From: Olsenella sp. An293
GTDB taxonomy: Bacteria; Actinomycetota; Coriobacteriia; Coriobacteriales; Atopobiaceae
Direction: 5' to 3'
NCBI RefSeq assembly: GCF_002159495.1
Contig: NZ_NFIT01000004.1
Coordinates: forward strand, 62,001 to 126,000
DNA: 64,000 nt
Below the pieces are notes generated by a model, which saw only the letters and a list, made by a program, of their open reading frames with translations, did no database searches and had not been told where the DNA came from. Below are positions 16,491 through 24,648 of the stretch, one piece after another. The translations under genes and the position numbers were made by a program. Each line of letters opens with the position of its first letter. Position 1 is the stretch's first letter.

Positions 16491-19298
16491 TTAAACTCCC
16501 CTCGGAATGCTCTCGATGAACGACACGGCGTGACGCACCCAGTTCTGAATCGTCACGCTGGAAGCAAAGTGCTCGGAATGCTCCAAACCAACAGCAGCCT
16601 CCCCGGCCAACGCGACCGCCTCCTCCATCTCCAGCCAGGCGCCTATCGATCGGGCAAGCCCGTAGGCAGCCTTTGCGCACTCGAGGCACTCTTCCCGCCT
16701 GCCGAGCTTGAGCGCAGCAATGCCACGGTAAAAGTAAAACTGGGACTTGTCATAGGAGCTTGTCGCCTGGTGTATGAGGAGCTCGCAGTCCTCGCACACA
16801 TCCTCGAACTTCCCGGCCAGCACATCTCGAAACTCGCACGTGTAGAGGAAGCGGACATAGTACCTGTCACGGCTCTGAACCCGACCGTAGATTTCTTCCG
16901 CCCTGGCCAGATGCTCGTCGACATGCTCCAAGTCATAGTTCCAAATCAGGCACTCGGCGCTAAGCCGATGGTACTCGGCCACGAAGAGCTCGAGTGAGAT
17001 CCTGTAGTCCTCGTCAGTCGCGGCGGCGAGCTCCCTCTCCAGGTCAGTGATTGCCTTTTCATTCCACATCCCGGCAGAGGTCCAGTCGAGTTCGTGATAG
17101 GCTATCTTCGCCAGGTTTGCCTCGGCGGTCGAGAGGTCGTAGTAGATGCCTGAGCGCTCCGCCACATCGCGGGCAAGCTCGAAGTGGTCTTTCGACTTCT
17201 TGAAGTCAACCCCCTTCCTGTAGCACAGGCCCACGAGATTGTGCAGCTCCGCAGCCTCGGAGGGAGACAGGCGCGCTCCGGAAGAGAAGATGCTCTCCGA
17301 AGCCGCAATCGCCCGATCGAAGTTCTCCGTTATGTAGTAGTAGTACGCGATTCCAATCTTGCCGTCGTTTGTTGAGTAGCCACTCGAGCGATCGAGGAAG
17401 CGGTCGAACCCGCACGTCCTCAACCCAAAATAAAGGCCAGAGTTGTAGAAAAACCTCCGATATCGAGCAAAGAGATAAGAGAAGGCCTCGCCCCGGAACA
17501 CGGCCTCGACGCCGTCATCGTCTTGGGCTCTAAGTTCCTCGAGCTCGAGCAGCAGCCCTCGGACCGCACTGTCAAGTCCCATGACCTTGATTCGCCGCCT
17601 CTCGAACGCAAGGTCGTTCATGACTTCGACCACCTCGTCGACACGGCCGCTTCTCAGCAGGTGAGTGCAGAGATACCTGACCGCGTAGGTGTCCAGCCGC
17701 CCCCTGTCGCGCGCGGAGAGATAGTGGTCGGCTATCTTGGTGTGGCCGCGGCGCGCCGAGACCCGGTAGACGCCGCTTCTCCTTGCGTCGACGAGCCAGT
17801 CGACGAGACTTTTGTGTATGGGCTCCAGCGCGCCGCCCCTGACGGGAAACATCTCGCAGATGAGCTCGCAGACGTCGGCAAAGTCGTACTCGTCAACCCC
17901 CGAGACCTCGCACAGAACTTTGGCGGGCATTGGCGCGCAGGTGGCACAGAGGACCTCCATGATGGGTCTGACGTCGCGCTTGTACGACACCTCCTGACTT
18001 GCCTCGAAGATCCGATCGAAGTAGTCGAGGTAGACTCCGGTCAGCCCCTCAGGAAAGTCGTCGATGCGATCGAGCGTCAGCTGGCCAGACCGAATCTCGT
18101 CGACGATTGTCTTGGCGTACAGGAAGATTCCCTCGCTCTTGGAGACCAGCCTGTCCAGAACGTACCCCCTCCCTTTCCCGGCAGGAAGCGTGTCCGCAAG
18201 CTGCTCTGAGAAGAAGCCCCTGATGTCCGCCAGGTTGTCGTTGTAGCGCGCGTCCGCGAAATCCACCGGACGAATCTTTGCGAGCTTCCTCTCGAGCAGC
18301 GCCTCCCTGCGACTGGTGACAAGCAGCTTCATCCACGCGGGCGTCTTCTCGAACTGTCGGGCGATGATGTCGGCCAGCTCGTTTCTGCCGTCGACGGTCG
18401 CCTCGTCCAGCGCGTCAATGACGATCACGACCGCATCCCCTGCGCGCTCGATCCGGTTGAGCGGCTCGACGATGAGATACTCGAACAGACGCTCGGTGCT
18501 CTTCTCGATCAACGAGTCAAGGTCCCGCAGCTCCATAAGCCTCTGTCGATACTCGGGAATCTGCGTGGACAGATAGTAGGCGATTGACATGATGGCACGC
18601 TTGGGGTTGGCGCGCTCGTTGTCGTTGTACCTGCAGAAGTGCACCGCCTGAATGTCACCGCGCACCGTGGAGAGGTTGGCAATGAAGGCGGTTTTTCCAA
18701 TCCCCGCGTCACCGACCAGCCAAAGAACCCTCTTGTTGCTGCGCAGCCATTCGTCGTAGTGGCGAAACAGCTCCTTCCTTCCGTAGAAGCCCTTTGTGAA
18801 GTGCTCCGAGTAAACGTCGTTGTCAAGCGGATTCAGCCGCTGCCGCAGGGACTCCTGCTCGCCCTCGACGCTGAGCGTCTGGACGCCCCTCAGGATGGAG
18901 AGGAGCTCGTCCTTCCTCTTCTGATACGTGTCCTCGTCGAAGAACGCCTTGCCCGGCACCAAGAAGCCCTTCATGTCAATCCACTGAATCCTGGCGATGC
19001 AGAGGGGAGGCTTGACCTCCTGAACCATGATGGGGGCAATGCTCTTGCCAAGAAAGCGTGCGTAGCTCACTTCGTCGAGACAGACGCCGTCCGGTCTGCG
19101 AACCGAGTGCTCCGTCATCATGAGGACGAGCCAGTCGGAGGACGAGATGCCCCTCTCGATTGAGGCCTCCCAGTCGGACGTGCCCTTAATCTGGTCCTTG
19201 TCCACCCAGATATCGAAGCCCTCCGCCTCGAGATCTCGCTTCAGGCGCCGCGCAACGTTCTCGTACTCGTCATGCCCATAGCTCAAGAATATCTTCAT
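16491..19298 (-). CDS. TIR-NACHT-TPR-like NTPase (STAND protein)
   Basis: 935 residues. Residues 1 to about 110: TIR domain (KIFLSYGHDEYENVARRL, ..GFDIWVDKDQI, Glu76 in CLDEVSYA as likely NADase acid). Residues about 165-420: NACHT-type P-loop ATPase, Walker A GDAGIGKT (196-203), Walker B VVIVIDALDEA (290-300), then a winged-helix region. Residues about 500-935: helical repeats of TPR type ending ...SFIESIPRGV. Bacterial TIR-NACHT proteins act in anti-phage defence: the repeats sense, NACHT oligomerises, TIR degrades NAD+. The start overlaps the PHP gene end by 29 bp. ATG at 19298 is preferred to GTG at 19307; neither has a strong ribosome site, as expected for coupled translation. Confidence 0.85.
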   Translation of the reverse strand: MKIFLSYGHDEYENVARRLKRDLEAEGFDIWVDKDQIKGTSDWEASIERGISSSDWLVLMMTEHSVRRPDGVCLDEVSYARFLGKSIAPIMVQEVKPPLCIARIQWIDMKGFLVPGKAFFDEDTYQKRKDELLSILRGVQTLSVEGEQESLRQRLNPLDNDVYSEHFTKGFYGRKELFRHYDEWLRSNKRVLWLVGDAGIGKTAFIANLSTVRGDIQAVHFCRYNDNERANPKRAIMSIAYYLSTQIPEYRQRLMELRDLDSLIEKSTERLFEYLIVEPLNRIERAGDAVVIVIDALDEATVDGRNELADIIARQFEKTPAWMKLLVTSRREALLERKLAKIRPVDFADARYNDNLADIRGFFSEQLADTLPAGKGRGYVLDRLVSKSEGIFLYAKTIVDEIRSGQLTLDRIDDFPEGLTGVYLDYFDRIFEASQEVSYKRDVRPIMEVLCATCAPMPAKVLCEVSGVDEYDFADVCELICEMFPVRGGALEPIHKSLVDWLVDARRSGVYRVSARRGHTKIADHYLSARDRGRLDTYAVRYLCTHLLRSGRVDEVVEVMNDLAFERRRIKVMGLDSAVRGLLLELEELRAQDDDGVEAVFRGEAFSYLFARYRRFFYNSGLYFGLRTCGFDRFLDRSSGYSTNDGKIGIAYYYYITENFDRAIAASESIFSSGARLSPSEAAELHNLVGLCYRKGVDFKKSKDHFELARDVAERSGIYYDLSTAEANLAKIAYHELDWTSAGMWNEKAITDLERELAAATDEDYRISLELFVAEYHRLSAECLIWNYDLEHVDEHLARAEEIYGRVQSRDRYYVRFLYTCEFRDVLAGKFEDVCEDCELLIHQATSSYDKSQFYFYRGIAALKLGRREECLECAKAAYGLARSIGAWLEMEEAVALAGEAAVGLEHSEHFASSVTIQNWVRHAVSFIESIPRGV

Positions 19299-20214
19299 TT
19301 GAACCACCGCACGCCCGTCTCACCCCGTTGATCCACGGGGCTATTTCTTCATATTCGACCATCATGTTTCCATAGCCCGAGACGAGCTCTAACCCCGGCT
19401 TCGTTGCGCCGTGGAAGTCCGTCCCCCCGCTGAACAGGAGCCCGTACTCCTCAGCGAAAGCCTCGATTCGCTTGACGTCGTCGTTTTTGTTGGAGGAGTG
19501 CTTGAGCTCGATTCCGTCGACCCCCGCATCGACCGCTTCCCTCACAAGCTCCTCCACGCCCGACTGGCTCATGCCATACGCGTACGGATGGGCAAGGAAG
19601 GCCTTACCGCCCGCATTGTGTATCACGTCCACGGCCTCGGAAAACGACGGGAGGTCGAACGTCTCATCGACGAAGAAGTCGGAATCGCGATTGGAGAAGT
19701 ACCTCCAATAAAAGGTGGTGTTATCGGCGACAAACGGGCAGCGCTCCACGTTTTCCGGATACCGGTTGAGCTCGTTGTACATGATGACGAAGGCTTCCGC
19801 CTTCTTGCCCTCGCGTGCCATGAGGGAGCCATCGAACCTGAGCCCATGGCGCCTACAGACCTCCATCAGCTGCTCGAGAACGCGCTGCTGCTTCTGCACT
19901 CGACGCTCGGACGAGTACCTTTCCTCAAGATGCTCGTTGACCACAGACACGGAGATGCCGTACCCCAGCATGTCTCGCAGACTTCCGCCTACCTGACAAC
20001 TCAGCTCCACTCCGGGAACCAGGGTCATCCCGGGCTCAAGGGTCGCACGGCCGGACCTTAGGTCGCGGTAGCAGCCAACGCTGTCGTGATCGGTAAACGA
20101 GATGATGCCCGCGCCCTTTGCGGCCAGCATGTCAATGAGCTGCTGCGCGGTGCAGGTCCCGTCCGAGTGGACGCTGTGCATGTGCAGGTCGATTATCGGG
20201 TCGCCATCGCCCAT
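19270..20214 (-). CDS. PHP-domain phosphoesterase
   Basis: 314 residues. DLHMHSVHSDGT at residue 9, FTDHDSVG, PGVELSCQ, FLAHPYAYG and GGTDFHG are the metal-binding motifs of PHP phosphoesterases (nucleoside 3',5'-bisphosphate phosphatase/Trpo-like). GGAGAG precedes the ATG. First gene of a coupled operon with the TIR-NACHT and MBL genes, which suggests it acts on a nucleotide in that system, such as a signal or a TIR product; that is inference. Could alternatively be an ordinary pAp phosphatase captured next to the system. Confidence 0.85.
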   Translation of the reverse strand: MGDGDPIIDLHMHSVHSDGTCTAQQLIDMLAAKGAGIISFTDHDSVGCYRDLRSGRATLEPGMTLVPGVELSCQVGGSLRDMLGYGISVSVVNEHLEERYSSERRVQKQQRVLEQLMEVCRRHGLRFDGSLMAREGKKAEAFVIMYNELNRYPENVERCPFVADNTTFYWRYFSNRDSDFFVDETFDLPSFSEAVDVIHNAGGKAFLAHPYAYGMSQSGVEELVREAVDAGVDGIELKHSSNKNDDVKRIEAFAEEYGLLFSGGTDFHGATKPGLELVSGYGNMMVEYEEIAPWINGVRRACGGSNEDILELWA

Positions 20215-20296
20215 GTCTCTCCAACCTCTGTCACAACGGCCTTCTTTGGCTACTCTAGCAGGACAGAGGGACGAAAGGCGCATTTCGTCCGCCAAC

Positions 20297-20357
20297 GCCG
20301 GCATGAGGCCGCCGATGGCAAAGAGGGGCCGCGGAATCACCGCGACCCCATGCCGGC
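20297..20357 (-). terminator. Terminator after the AAA/DUF4143 gene
   Basis: GCCGGCATG / CATGCCGGC 9-bp arms enclose a second stem (GCCGCGG..CCGCG). It lies between the DUF4143 gene and the PHP operon, so the two are probably separate units. In the minus-strand sequence TGCTAGAGT at about 20255-20263 is a possible extended -10 for the PHP operon. Confidence 0.45.
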
Positions 20358-20436
20358 AGCCTCGTTGGAGTGGAGAAGGACGTCGGTGCGCCTGGTCCTC
20401 TCTACGAGCTCCTGCGCCACCCTCGGCAGGACCCCG

Positions 20437-21663
20437 TCATTCAAACAAGCCATGCTCCCCCGCCATGAAATCGGCGAGATTGAGGTGCCTCACGCCCTCG
20501 CGTCCCTGGAGAAGCGGGTCGAGGGTGAAGAGGAAACGCGGGTAGCCGTCGCGAATATAGCTGAAAGGCCGATACTCACGATCTTCGGTCGCGCGGTCCG
20601 CGATGCTCATCGCCACCTGAATGTAGGCGTACGCGTTGCGCTGACGGGCAATGAAATCGCACTCGAGCTTCCCGATCCTTCCGACGGAAAGCCGGTAGTC
20701 CCTGGCTCGCAGATACAGGTAGAGCGCATTCTCGAGCGAGGGACCGTAGTTGAGACGGACGTCTACGTTGCGAGCGAAGTAGATGCCCGGATCCGCAAGA
20801 TAGTACTTCTCCTCCCCGCGCAGCGACTTGCGGGACTTCAGGTCGAAGCGGGGGCAGCGGTAGAGAACCTTGGCGTCGACCAGCGTCTGGATGTAAGAGG
20901 CGATGGTCCTGCGCTGCACGCGGATCTTCTCGACGTTGGTGAAATGGTCAACCAGATTCGTCAGGCTCGTCGGCGCGCCGAAGTTGTTGATGAGGTACGT
21001 CATGACCCGGTTGAAGGTGTCGACGTGGCGGATCTTCTTCCGTCCCTTGATGTCCTTCTCGATGATCTGGTTCACAACATCCTCGATGTAGCGCGCCTTC
21101 GCGTCCGGATCATCGTATGCGAGCGACCTCGGAAAGCCCCCGAAGCGCAGGTAGTCCTCGAACTCGCGGCGCGCGTCTCCGACCTCCCTGCCCAGATGGC
21201 GCTTCATCCCCAGGTACTCGGCAAACGAGAGCGGGAACATCTCGAACTCGACGTAGCGGCCCGTCAGCTTGGTCATGAGCTCGCCGGAAAGGAGGTAGGA
21301 ATTGGAGCCTGTGATGAATATGGAGAAGCCGCCGTCCGCGTTGTACGCGTTAACGACCTCCTCGTATCCCTCGACGTTCTGCACCTCGTCGATGAAGAGG
21401 TACTTGAAGTCGTCGTCCGCCAAGCGCTTCTCGATTGCCGCCTCGAGCTGGCCGGGCGTCTTGATCGACCGGTTGCCCCGTTTCTCGAGATCGAGGTAGA
21501 CGATGTCCTTATCGGGGACCCCGCGTTCCTTGAGCTCCTCGATGACCGTCTCCATGAGGCTTGACTTGCCACACCGCCGTATGCCCGTGATGACCTTGAT
21601 GATGTCATCATCGTAAAACGGTCGAATTTTCTTGAGGTACTGTTCGCGACGGTATAGCTTCAT
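20437..21663 (-). CDS. AAA_14/DUF4143 ATP-binding protein
   Basis: 408 residues, standard length. Walker A GIRRCGKSS (27-35), Walker B YLFIDEVQ (88-95), sensor FITGSNSYLLSGEL; winged-helix and the C-terminal DUF4143 nuclease-like domain (NVDVRLNYGPSLENALYLYL, VGRIGKLECDFI) with E and D residues of a PD-(D/E)XK-like fold. AGGGGGCG upstream of the ATG. Common accessory gene, role unknown; intact here. Confidence 0.9.
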   Translation of the reverse strand: MKLYRREQYLKKIRPFYDDDIIKVITGIRRCGKSSLMETVIEELKERGVPDKDIVYLDLEKRGNRSIKTPGQLEAAIEKRLADDDFKYLFIDEVQNVEGYEEVVNAYNADGGFSIFITGSNSYLLSGELMTKLTGRYVEFEMFPLSFAEYLGMKRHLGREVGDARREFEDYLRFGGFPRSLAYDDPDAKARYIEDVVNQIIEKDIKGRKKIRHVDTFNRVMTYLINNFGAPTSLTNLVDHFTNVEKIRVQRRTIASYIQTLVDAKVLYRCPRFDLKSRKSLRGEEKYYLADPGIYFARNVDVRLNYGPSLENALYLYLRARDYRLSVGRIGKLECDFIARQRNAYAYIQVAMSIADRATEDREYRPFSYIRDGYPRFLFTLDPLLQGREGVRHLNLADFMAGEHGLFE

Positions 21664-21669
21664 GAAAAT

Positions 21670-21751
21670 CGCCCCCTGGCTCCAGTATAGAGTCAGGGGG
21701 CGTTATTCGCGGTTTAAGGCACCAACTTTTTTATTTTTACGGAAGTTGGTG
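21670..21751. repeat. Two tandem hairpins between DUF4143 and GMP synthase genes
   Basis: CGCCCCCTG / CAGGGGGCG at 21670-21702, overlapping the DUF4143 ribosome site region, and CACCAACTT / AAGTTGGTG at 21720-21751 with an A/T-rich loop. The second lies right after the GMP synthase stop and may end that transcript. Confidence 0.5.
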
Positions 21752-21762
21752 TCTTAACTATG

Positions 21763-22749
21763 TTATTCCCACTCGATCGTACCCACGGGCTTGGGCGTGA
21801 GGTCGTACGTCACGCGGCAGATGCCCGGCACCTCGGCGAGGATGCGGTCGGTGATCTTCTTGAGCAGTGCCCAATCCAGCTCGGGCACCGTGGCGGTCAT
21901 GGCGTCGACGGTGTTGACGGCGCGGATGATGGCCGGCCAGTCGTAGGCGCGCTTGCCGTCGCGCACGCCGGTGGCGCGCATGTCCGGCACCACGACGAAG
22001 TACTGCCAGACCTTGCCGGCGAGGCCCGCCGACGCGAACTCCTCGCGGAGGATGGCATCGGCCTCGCGCAGCGCCTCCAGGCGGTCGCGCGTGATGGCAC
22101 CGAGGCAGCGCACGCCGAGGCCCGGACCCGGGAACGGCTGGCGCTCGACCATGGACTCGGGAAGGCCGAGCGCTCGGCCCACCACGCGGACCTCGTCCTT
22201 GAAGAGCAGGCGCACGGGCTCCACGAGCTCGAACTGCAGGTCGTCGGGCAGGCCGCCCACGTTGTGGTGGGCCTTCACGCCGTCGGACTCGACGATGTCG
22301 GGGTAGATGGTGCCCTGTGCGAGGAAGTCCACGTCATCGGCGACCTTGCGGGCCTCCTCCTCGAAGACGCGGATGAACTCGGCGCCGATAATCTTGCGCT
22401 TGCGCTCGGGCTCAGCCACGCCGGCGAGCAGGTCGAGGAAGCGGTCGGTGGCGTCCACGTAGACGAGGTTGGCGTCCATCTGGTTCTTGAAGACGTCGAC
22501 GACCTGCTCGGACTCGCCCTTGCGCATGAGGCCGTGGTTCACGTGCACGCAAACGAGCTGTTTGCCGATGGCCTTGATCAGCAGGGCCGCCACCACGGAG
22601 GAGTCCACGCCGCCGGAGAGGGCGAGAAGCACCTTCTTGTCGCCGACCTGCGCGCGGACAGCCTCGACCTGCTCGTCGATGAAGGCCTGCGCCAGCTCGG
22701 GGGTGGTGATGCGCGCCATGTCATCCGGGCGCTTGTTCGGGAGGTCCAT
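21763..22749 (-). CDS. GMP synthase, ATP-pyrophosphatase subunit only
   Basis: 328 residues with the PP-loop SGGVDSS (45-51) and the full synthetase/dimerisation region ending in DLTPKPVGTIEWE. The N-terminal glutaminase is absent, so it must use free ammonia or a separate amidotransferase, as archaeal two-subunit GMP synthases do. Only about half identical by eye to the complete guaA at 31303, so not a recent copy. It turns XMP into GMP with ATP. No separate glutaminase subunit is seen nearby. Confidence 0.88.
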   Translation of the reverse strand: MDLPNKRPDDMARITTPELAQAFIDEQVEAVRAQVGDKKVLLALSGGVDSSVVAALLIKAIGKQLVCVHVNHGLMRKGESEQVVDVFKNQMDANLVYVDATDRFLDLLAGVAEPERKRKIIGAEFIRVFEEEARKVADDVDFLAQGTIYPDIVESDGVKAHHNVGGLPDDLQFELVEPVRLLFKDEVRVVGRALGLPESMVERQPFPGPGLGVRCLGAITRDRLEALREADAILREEFASAGLAGKVWQYFVVVPDMRATGVRDGKRAYDWPAIIRAVNTVDAMTATVPELDWALLKKITDRILAEVPGICRVTYDLTPKPVGTIEWE

Positions 22750-22826
22750 GCGAGACTCCTTTGCTCGGGGGCTTCAGTGACCTGATTGTACCGCGACGAC
22801 GCCGCGACGACGCCCCGGCAGCGCTT

Positions 22827-23498
22827 TCACGTGCGTGGCGGGACGATGACGTCGTAGCGCACGGCCTTGCCCGCGACCTGGTAGCTCGGCTTGGCGCCCG
22901 CGAGCAGCGGCCCCTTGGGCGGCCGCTTGATCACGACCTTGCGCGGGCGGGCCGAGAGCGCCGCCTGGAGCAGCTCGTCCTCGTTGTCGCAGGGGCACTC
23001 GAGATGATGCAGGAGCTGGAACTTCTTCTTCACCGCGGCGCTCTTGGTGCGCTCCGGGAACATTGGGTCGAGGAACACCACGTCAGGAGAGAAGCCCAGA
23101 TCGCGCAAGCCGGCGACGGAGTCGCCCTCGACGAGCGTCATACGGGAGACCGCCGGCGCCAACGCGACGTCATCAGCCGCGCGCTCGAGCGCGTCACGCA
23201 GGAGTGCGGCGATCACCGGGTCCTTCTCGAACAGCGTGACCGTAAATCCGGCCGCCGCCAGGAGCAGGGAGTCCTCCCCCAGCCCGGCAGTGGCGTCCAC
23301 CGCCGTGGGGGCCTCGACGCCGCGAACGCGCGCCGCGCGCACAAGCAGCTCGCGGCTCAGCCGGTCCGGGCGCAGCCGGGGCAACAGGGCCGAGAGGTCC
23401 GCGCGGAGCACCATGCCATCACCCACGAGCGCGAGGCCCTCTTCGTCATGACGCAGTTCGAGGCCGGAAGCGCTCGATGAAAGGTTGGCGTCGGGCAT
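22827..23498 (-). CDS. rsmJ: 16S rRNA m2G1516 methyltransferase RsmJ-like
   Basis: 223 residues. VDATAGLGEDSLLLAAAGF (SAM motif I), LFEKDPVIAALLRDALERA, and DVVFLDPMFPERTKSAAVKKK, the RsmJ catalytic block (DPMFP). Start ATG at 23498 has GGAGGATTC upstream; the longer ORF start does not. RsmJ methylates the 16S decoding-region helix 45 area. Confidence 0.85.
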   Translation of the reverse strand: MPDANLSSSASGLELRHDEEGLALVGDGMVLRADLSALLPRLRPDRLSRELLVRAARVRGVEAPTAVDATAGLGEDSLLLAAAGFTVTLFEKDPVIAALLRDALERAADDVALAPAVSRMTLVEGDSVAGLRDLGFSPDVVFLDPMFPERTKSAAVKKKFQLLHHLECPCDNEDELLQAALSARPRKVVIKRPPKGPLLAGAKPSYQVAGKAVRYDVIVPPRT

Positions 23499-23552
23499 CG
23501 AATCCTCCGTGTGCAAAAACGCTCTTCAATCCATATTGTCACGCCGGCGCAA

Positions 23553-23700
23553 ACAAAACCTGCCTTCGATCCATGAGTTTTTTCCTCAAATCCGGGCATT
23601 CGAGCGTCCGTCTTGAGAAAAAGCCCAGTTGGCGCTTCAAACGCCAGAGCCAAATCTCCCCCGGCGGGCCAAAAGTCCATGGATCGAAGGCGGGTTTTGT
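23553..23700. repeat. 148-bp element with 23-bp inverted ends
   Basis: Arms at 23553-23575 and 23678-23700 (ACAAAACC..CGATCCATG and complement) differ at one position. Inside, TGGCG-CTTCAAA-CGCCA and TTTTTTCCTCAA/TTGAGAAAAAG form further stems. It fills the 315-bp gap between rsmJ and the DUF1275 gene; no ORF is seen. Could be a small non-autonomous mobile element or a structured RNA. Confidence 0.7.
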
Positions 23701-23813
23701 CCGCGGCGGCCCGAGCATATGGCTTGGAGACGGAAATTGCAGGCCTCCGCCAGATTGACGCGCGCGTGATTTAGGATACGCAGGGCGAAGGTGCGCGACA
23801 AAGGGAGCGTGGC

Positions 23814-24491
23814 ATGGAGCAGACGTCGGAGATCTCGAGACGGCCAAAGGTTCCCGTGAGGCTGGGCCTCACGGTCATCTGCGCGGGCGGATTCATGGAC
23901 GCATACTCATACCTGCTGCACGATCACGTCTTTGCCACGGGCCAGACCGGCAACATCGTGCTTCTGTGCATGAACCTCGCCAAAGGGGCATGGCTCGGCG
24001 TGGCCCACTACCTCGTCTCGATCTGCGCGTTTGTACTGGGCATCATGCTCTCGCGCCACGTGCTCGTGCGGGTCCACGGACACGCGACCCACCGGATGCA
24101 GCGCTGGGTCGCCGTCTTCGAGGCTGCCGCGTTTGCGGCGATTGCCCTGCTGCCCGCATGGGCTCCCGACCTGCTCGTTAACAGCGCCATCTCCTTCTGC
24201 GCGGCCGTATCCTACGAGAACTTCCGCCAGTTTGGCACCAAGTCCGCCTACGCGAGCGTGTTTTGCACCGGCAATCTCCGCTCCTTCGGCGAGACCCTTT
24301 ACGACGGCGTGTTTGGCGGCGACAAGCACGAGCTTCACCGCTCCGCGCGCTATGCCGGGCTGGTGGCCTCGTTTTGCGTCGGCGCCGTGGCGTGCAAGTT
24401 CTTGATCGACGCCACGGGCCAGCTCGCCTGCCTTGCGATCAGCGCGCTGTTTCTGCTGTCGCTGCGCTTCATCACAGATCCCGAGGCATAG
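23814..24491 (+). CDS. DUF1275 (YoaK) membrane protein
   Basis: 225 residues, about six membrane segments. LTVICAGGFMDAYSYLLHDHVFATGQTGNIV is the DUF1275 signature; SYENFRQFGTKSAYASVFCTGNLRSF is its second conserved block. Function not known; proposed transporter. AGGGAG before the ATG. Confidence 0.88.
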   Translation: MEQTSEISRRPKVPVRLGLTVICAGGFMDAYSYLLHDHVFATGQTGNIVLLCMNLAKGAWLGVAHYLVSICAFVLGIMLSRHVLVRVHGHATHRMQRWVAVFEAAAFAAIALLPAWAPDLLVNSAISFCAAVSYENFRQFGTKSAYASVFCTGNLRSFGETLYDGVFGGDKHELHRSARYAGLVASFCVGAVACKFLIDATGQLACLAISALFLLSLRFITDPEA

Positions 24492-24510
24492 CCTCCCGCC
24501 GGCCTGACAG

Positions 24511-24580
24511 TTGACAGTGACGTCAGGTTATATTGTCAACCTCACCGCGGGTTGACAATATAACCTGACGTCACTGTCAA
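24511..24580. repeat. 29-nt TTGACA/TGTCAA unit pair, head to head
   Basis: Two perfect copies at 24511-24539 and 24552-24580 in opposite orientation, 31-bp arms with flanking CC/GG and an 8-nt loop. Each unit begins TTGACA and ends TGTCAA around ATATAACCTGACG. Lies between convergent genes. Confidence 0.9.
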
Positions 24581-24648
24581 AGACGACAACTGGCGGGGCT
24601 GACGTGCGGGGGCGCCCGGACGGCTGCGTGTCGGGCGCCCCCACGCTC

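Noticed and set aside
21760-22785. Plus-strand reading opposite the short GMP synthase
   Set aside because: Antisense mirror of a clear GMP synthase frame; low-complexity composition.
24511-24580. 29-nt units as ordinary promoters because of TTGACA
   Set aside because: No -10 at the correct distance, units lie in both orientations and one pair is between convergent genes.
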